Positions 61,047 to 64,000 of a DNA stretch of 64,000 nt are shown here, in pieces. This stretch comes from JALHNI01 sp044226365. Its GTDB lineage: Bacteria > Acidobacteriota > Terriglobia > Bryobacterales > Bryobacteraceae. A program made the translations under genes and the position numbers. Position 1 is the first letter of the stretch, and each line of letters opens with the position of its first letter. Location: positions 1 through 64,000 of the forward strand of contig JBGAHE010000029.1 in NCBI GenBank assembly GCA_044226365.1, written 5' to 3'. The notes beneath the pieces were generated by a model. That model did not search any database. It was given only the letters and a program-made list of their open reading frames with translations, and was not told the DNA's origin.

Positions 61047-61756
61047 GCAACGCTGAGCGCAATGTCGTCATCGAGACCCGGCAACTCACCAAGGAGTTTG
61101 TCCGCGGCGAAAGTAAAGTCGTCGCCCTTAAAGACGCCAACATCACCATCGAACGCGGCGAGTTCGTCGCCCTGATGGGCCCGTCCGGCTCCGGCAAATC
61201 CACCTTGCTGCACCTGATCGCCGCCATGGATCGGGCTACCGGCGGCGTGATTCGCGTCCTCGGCGAAGACCTCCCCAGCCTGTCGGACGCCGAGATCGCC
61301 CGCTGGCGCAACGCCCACGTCGGCTTCGTCTTTCAAAGCTTCAACCTCATCCCCGTGCTCACCGCGCTCGAAAACGTCGAGCTCCCGCTCAAGCTCACGC
61401 GCCTCAATAAGGCCGCGCGTCTCGAGCATGCCAAGCGCGCGCTCGAGTTAGTCGGCCTGGGCGAGCGCCTCGATCACACGCCCCGCCAACTCTCCGGCGG
61501 CCAGGAACAGCGCGTTGCCATCGCCCGCGCCATCGTCACCGACCCCGACCTCATCCTCGCCGACGAGCCCACTGGCAACCTCGACGCCAACTCCGCCCGC
61601 GATGCCCTCGCCCTCCTCGGCCGACTGAATCGCGAGTTCGGCAAAACCATCGTCATGGTCACCCACGACCCTCACGCCGCTAAAGCCGCCAGCAAAGTCC
61701 GCTACCTCGAAAAAGGCGAACTGCTCCCCCTCGGCCAGAAACCCGAAGACTGGTAA
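61043..61756 (+). CDS. ABC transporter ATP-binding protein (MacB/LolD type)
   Basis: 237 residues. Walker A GPSGSGKST at ~47-55, Q loop VFQSFNLIPVLTALENVELPLKL, signature LSGGQEQRVAIARAI, Walker B DLILADEPTGNLD and the switch His in VMVTHDPH. The Q-loop sequence with ENVELPL is characteristic of the LolD/MacB subfamily. Last gene of the four-gene operon. A hairpin follows at 61767-61792. Confidence 0.95.
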   Translation: MSNAERNVVIETRQLTKEFVRGESKVVALKDANITIERGEFVALMGPSGSGKSTLLHLIAAMDRATGGVIRVLGEDLPSLSDAEIARWRNAHVGFVFQSFNLIPVLTALENVELPLKLTRLNKAARLEHAKRALELVGLGERLDHTPRQLSGGQEQRVAIARAIVTDPDLILADEPTGNLDANSARDALALLGRLNREFGKTIVMVTHDPHAAKAASKVRYLEKGELLPLGQKPEDW

Positions 61757-61760
61757 ACGT

Positions 61761-61792
61761 AAAAAAGGGGCGAGCCCGAACGGACCCGCCCC
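61761..61792 (-). terminator. Hairpin GGGGCG ... CGCCCC with T-run for the leftward gene
   Basis: A 6-bp GC stem (61767-61772 / 61787-61792) with a 14-nt loop and AAAAAA at 61761-61766. Read leftward this is an intrinsic terminator 22 bp past the stop of the HisC-like gene. It sits in the 57-bp convergent gap with the ABC operon and may serve both. Confidence 0.6.
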
Positions 61793-61813
61793 TCAGTCAG
61801 CGGCGAAAATCGT

Positions 61814-62947
61814 CTAGGCCATCACCTTCATCAAAGCGGCTTTGAACTTGTTCATCTCCTCTTGCGTGCCCACCGTCACACGCACGTGCGTCGGCCAGGC
61901 CGGCCACACCCGCCCCACAAACACCTTCTGCTCCGCCAGCGCCTTCACCACTTCCATGCCCGGACGCTTCACGTCCATCATGAATTTGTTCGACACGCTC
62001 GGCACGAACGCGATGTTCTTCTTCTGCAGAAACTCGAGCGTATCGGCGCGAATGTCCGCATTGATCTTGCGCCGGTCGGCAATCAGCGTCTTCTGTTTCA
62101 AACTCGCCCCCGCCGCCGCCATGCCGGTCACCGGCAGCATGCCCGCGCCCCAGTTGCGCATCTTGTCGAGTAGATCCGGCCGTCCGATCGCCAGCCCGGC
62201 CCGGATGCCCGCCATCCCGTACAGCTTGCTGAACGTCCGCAGGATGATCACGTCCTTGTCCTGCGCCACCAGCGACGAACCGCTCTCCGCGTTCGAAAAG
62301 TGGATGTAGGCTTCGTCCAACAGCACAATCGATCCGGCCGGCTTATTCGCCACCAGCCATTCGATGTCCTCCTTCGGCGTCAGCGTGCCCGACGGATTGT
62401 TGGGGTTGCAAATGTAATAGACGCCGGCTTGCGGGTTCGCCTTCAACATCGCCTTCACGTCGTGTTCGTACGTGGGCTTCAGGGGAACCCTGCTCACCTT
62501 CGCGCCGATGAATTCGGCGGCCCGGGCACCTGCCTCGTAACCCGGGTCGCCCATCACCAGACCACGTGCGGGGGAAACATACGCGCACACAGCCCGGAAC
62601 AGTGGGTCGCTCGATCCGGCATACGGCACCACGTACGTGGGCTTTAAGCCTTCCTGATCGGCGGCCAATTTCGGAAACTCTGCGGACTCCTGCCCGCCGT
62701 AGCGCCCACCCTTCTTCGCCACGGCGTAGATCGCCTCCAGCGCTTCGGCGCACGGCCCCAGCGGGTTCTCGTTCGAACTGATCCGCACCGCATCGGCCGG
62801 CATCGCCGCCCGCGACACGCGCCGTTCGGCTTCCTGCGCCAGCGCAAACTCGTTGTAGAAGGGAAGCGTCGCTCCCGCGGTCGCCAGCGTCGTCAGCCGG
62901 CCAAGATGACGGCGGCTGAAGCCGCGTGTAAGAAGCTCAGATTGCAT
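61814..62947 (-). CDS. HisC-like aminotransferase (class I/II PLP), Tat-exported
   Basis: 377 residues from ATG 62947 (GAGG 7 nt upstream); the frame upstream to 63100 is not coding. The N-terminus has a twin-arginine signal (FSRRHLGRLTTLATAGATLPF). The aminotransferase fold follows: RISSNENPLGPC, VPYAGSSDPLFRAVCAYVSPARGLVMGDPGYE, VYYICNPNNPSGTL, IVLLDEAYIHF, and the PLP lysine in FSKLYGMAGIRAGLAIG. Histidinol-phosphate aminotransferases are cytoplasmic, so a Tat signal points to a different, periplasmic reaction. No other his genes are adjacent. It ends before an intrinsic terminator. Confidence 0.88.
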   Translation of the reverse strand: MQSELLTRGFSRRHLGRLTTLATAGATLPFYNEFALAQEAERRVSRAAMPADAVRISSNENPLGPCAEALEAIYAVAKKGGRYGGQESAEFPKLAADQEGLKPTYVVPYAGSSDPLFRAVCAYVSPARGLVMGDPGYEAGARAAEFIGAKVSRVPLKPTYEHDVKAMLKANPQAGVYYICNPNNPSGTLTPKEDIEWLVANKPAGSIVLLDEAYIHFSNAESGSSLVAQDKDVIILRTFSKLYGMAGIRAGLAIGRPDLLDKMRNWGAGMLPVTGMAAAGASLKQKTLIADRRKINADIRADTLEFLQKKNIAFVPSVSNKFMMDVKRPGMEVVKALAEQKVFVGRVWPAWPTHVRVTVGTQEEMNKFKAALMKVMA

Positions 62948-63224
62948 ACGGGGTCCTCGTTCTGGTTGCACGAACGGTGCGAGTTCGATGGAAGGTGGCG
63001 CCACACGACACTCCAAGCTGGGGGCGTTGTCTCGGGCAGACAAACAATGCTGCTGGGGCCGGGTGACGGGGAAGGGCCATCGGGATGCAATGCAGAGCAT
63101 CCCGCTCGGTGAGTCTCCAGCATATGGAAAATGGAAAAAATCGTCCAGTTAGTTTCTTGATTCGACCTCATTCATGAAGCTGATTAGGGCTCCACCCGTT
63201 CGAATCTCATACAATGGCCTAACA

Positions 63225-64000
63225 ATGCGAATTTTGCGCCGCACTCTGCTGCAACTGCCGCTCGCCGCCTGGGCGGCCCCCACTCCCCGCAACCGAATCG
63301 TTTTTCAGGAGAAAGGCCGCTTCGGCGGCTGGCCCGCCAATCACGGCATGTGGGCCTGGGGCAACGAACTCCTCGTCGGCTTTGAAGCCGGCTGGTTCCA
63401 GCCCAACAAACAGGCTGGCCGCGAACACGCCATCGACTATTCCCGTTTTGCGGAACACGTCCTCGCCCGCTCCACCGACGGCGGCGAAACCTGGAAGATC
63501 GAACACCCTGGCACCCTCAAAGCCCCGCCCGATACGAAACAGGCTGGCGTCCTCGTCGAACCCGGCGGCCGCGAAATGCGTCCCTCCCCCGGCGGCTTCG
63601 ACTTCACCAAGCCCGGCTTCGCCCTCACCGCCCGCATGGCCAGCATCCACACCGGGCCCTCCCGCTTCTACGTTACCTACGACAAAGGCCACGTCTGGGA
63701 CGGCCCCTTCGCCGTGCCGGACTTCGGTACCCCCGGCATTGCCGCCCGCACCGACTACCTCGTCGACGGTAAGAACTCCATGACGCTCTTCCTCACCGCC
63801 GCCAAGAGCAACCTCAAAGAAGGCCGCGTCCTCTGCGCCCGCACCACCAACGGCGGTAAGACCTTCGAAAAAGTCTCCTGGGTCGGTCCCGAACCGCCCG
63901 CCGACGACTTCGCCATCATGCCCTCCAGCGTCCGCCTCTCCAGCCGTTCGCTCCTCTGCACCATCCGCCATCGCAAGTTCATCGCCGCCTGGCGCAGCGA
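63225..64000 (+). CDS. Exo-alpha-sialidase-like BNR-repeat protein (3' truncated by window)
   Basis: The reading frame is open from ATG 63225 to the window end (258 codons visible). The N-terminus (RILRRTLLQLPLAAWA) is a signal peptide. Asp-box (BNR) repeats are seen as STDGGETW, TYDKGHVW and TTNGGKTF, with RIVFQEKGRFGGWPANHG and a MPSSVRLSS motif near the end. These indicate a sialidase/neuraminidase-type beta-propeller. Catalytic residues cannot be confirmed because the protein is incomplete. The 277-bp gap before it holds no gene or site I can support. Confidence 0.8.
   Translation, partial: MRILRRTLLQLPLAAWAAPTPRNRIVFQEKGRFGGWPANHGMWAWGNELLVGFEAGWFQPNKQAGREHAIDYSRFAEHVLARSTDGGETWKIEHPGTLKAPPDTKQAGVLVEPGGREMRPSPGGFDFTKPGFALTARMASIHTGPSRFYVTYDKGHVWDGPFAVPDFGTPGIAARTDYLVDGKNSMTLFLTAAKSNLKEGRVLCARTTNGGKTFEKVSWVGPEPPADDFAIMPSSVRLSSRSLLCTIRHRKFIAAWRS

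Noticed and set aside
1..64000. CRISPR arrays, tRNAs, rRNAs, insertion sequences, prophage
   Set aside because: No regularly spaced repeats, no cloverleaf-like gap sequence, no transposase or integrase motifs seen; intergenic gaps are all under about 280 bp.

Overview
The window looks like chromosomal DNA of an Acidobacteriota, most likely order Bryobacterales (Solibacter/Bryobacter relatives). Pointers are GC-rich coding sequence, two very large Oar-like TonB-dependent receptors with an N-terminal carboxypeptidase-regulatory-like domain, a TIGR03435-type protein, a CotH-like protein ending in the Solibacter-type C-terminal domain (TIGR03437-like), a planctomycete-type cytochrome/DUF1553 plus DUF1501 pair, and an ECF sigma/TPR-kinase pair. 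I see no tRNA, rRNA, CRISPR array or insertion sequence. No gap between genes exceeds about 280 bases. Family names come from recognising motifs by eye, not from database searches.

Layout. 1-6.1 kb: 3' part of an esterase, TonB receptor 1, and a Tat-exported enolase-superfamily protein of the galactonate-dehydratase type. 6.1-8.6 kb: a cysteine-free molybdopterin-fold protein, then an SDR oxidoreductase divergent from an AraC regulator whose 5' end carries an apparent one-base deletion. 8.6-15.3 kb: a secreted astacin-like metalloprotease with lectin and tectonin-like repeats, then an overlapping ECF sigma factor/TPR Ser-Thr kinase pair. 15.3-17.3 kb: a PepSY membrane protein and an IclR regulator.

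17.3-29.4 kb is a coherent, co-oriented locus: esterase, PSCyt1/DUF1549/DUF1553 protein, DUF1501 protein, MFS transporter, mandelate-racemase-type enolase, LacI regulator and TonB receptor 2. Matching GTTAAA-N2-TTTAAC palindromes sit in front of the transporter and of TonB receptor 2, the latter just downstream of a good -35/-10 promoter. I read this as a LacI regulon for outer-membrane uptake, inner-membrane import and dehydration of a sugar acid.

29.4-42 kb is mostly leftward: a TIGR03435-type protein, (rightward) a secreted MBL-fold protein, a CotH/lamin-tail protein, a DUF4159 protein, a double MBL-fold protein, and a three-gene 2-oxoacid:ferredoxin oxidoreductase operon. 42-56.5 kb: a TPR protein, a KaiC-like ATPase/histidine kinase pair, AsmA, an isoprenylcysteine-methyltransferase-like protein, a GlcG/HbpS-like protein, a double-patatin membrane protein, a DUF1080 protein with an internal 77-bp duplication, an SMP-30 lactonase and an HD-GYP-type protein. 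56.5-64 kb: a small membrane protein, a four-gene MacB/Lol-type ABC efflux operon preceded by a cluster of inverted repeats, a Tat-exported HisC-like aminotransferase and the 5' part of a sialidase-like BNR-repeat protein.

At large scale the + strand looks G-rich up to about 24 kb and C-rich from about 27 kb onward, whichever strand the genes are on. This is the direction of change expected at a replication terminus, not an origin.
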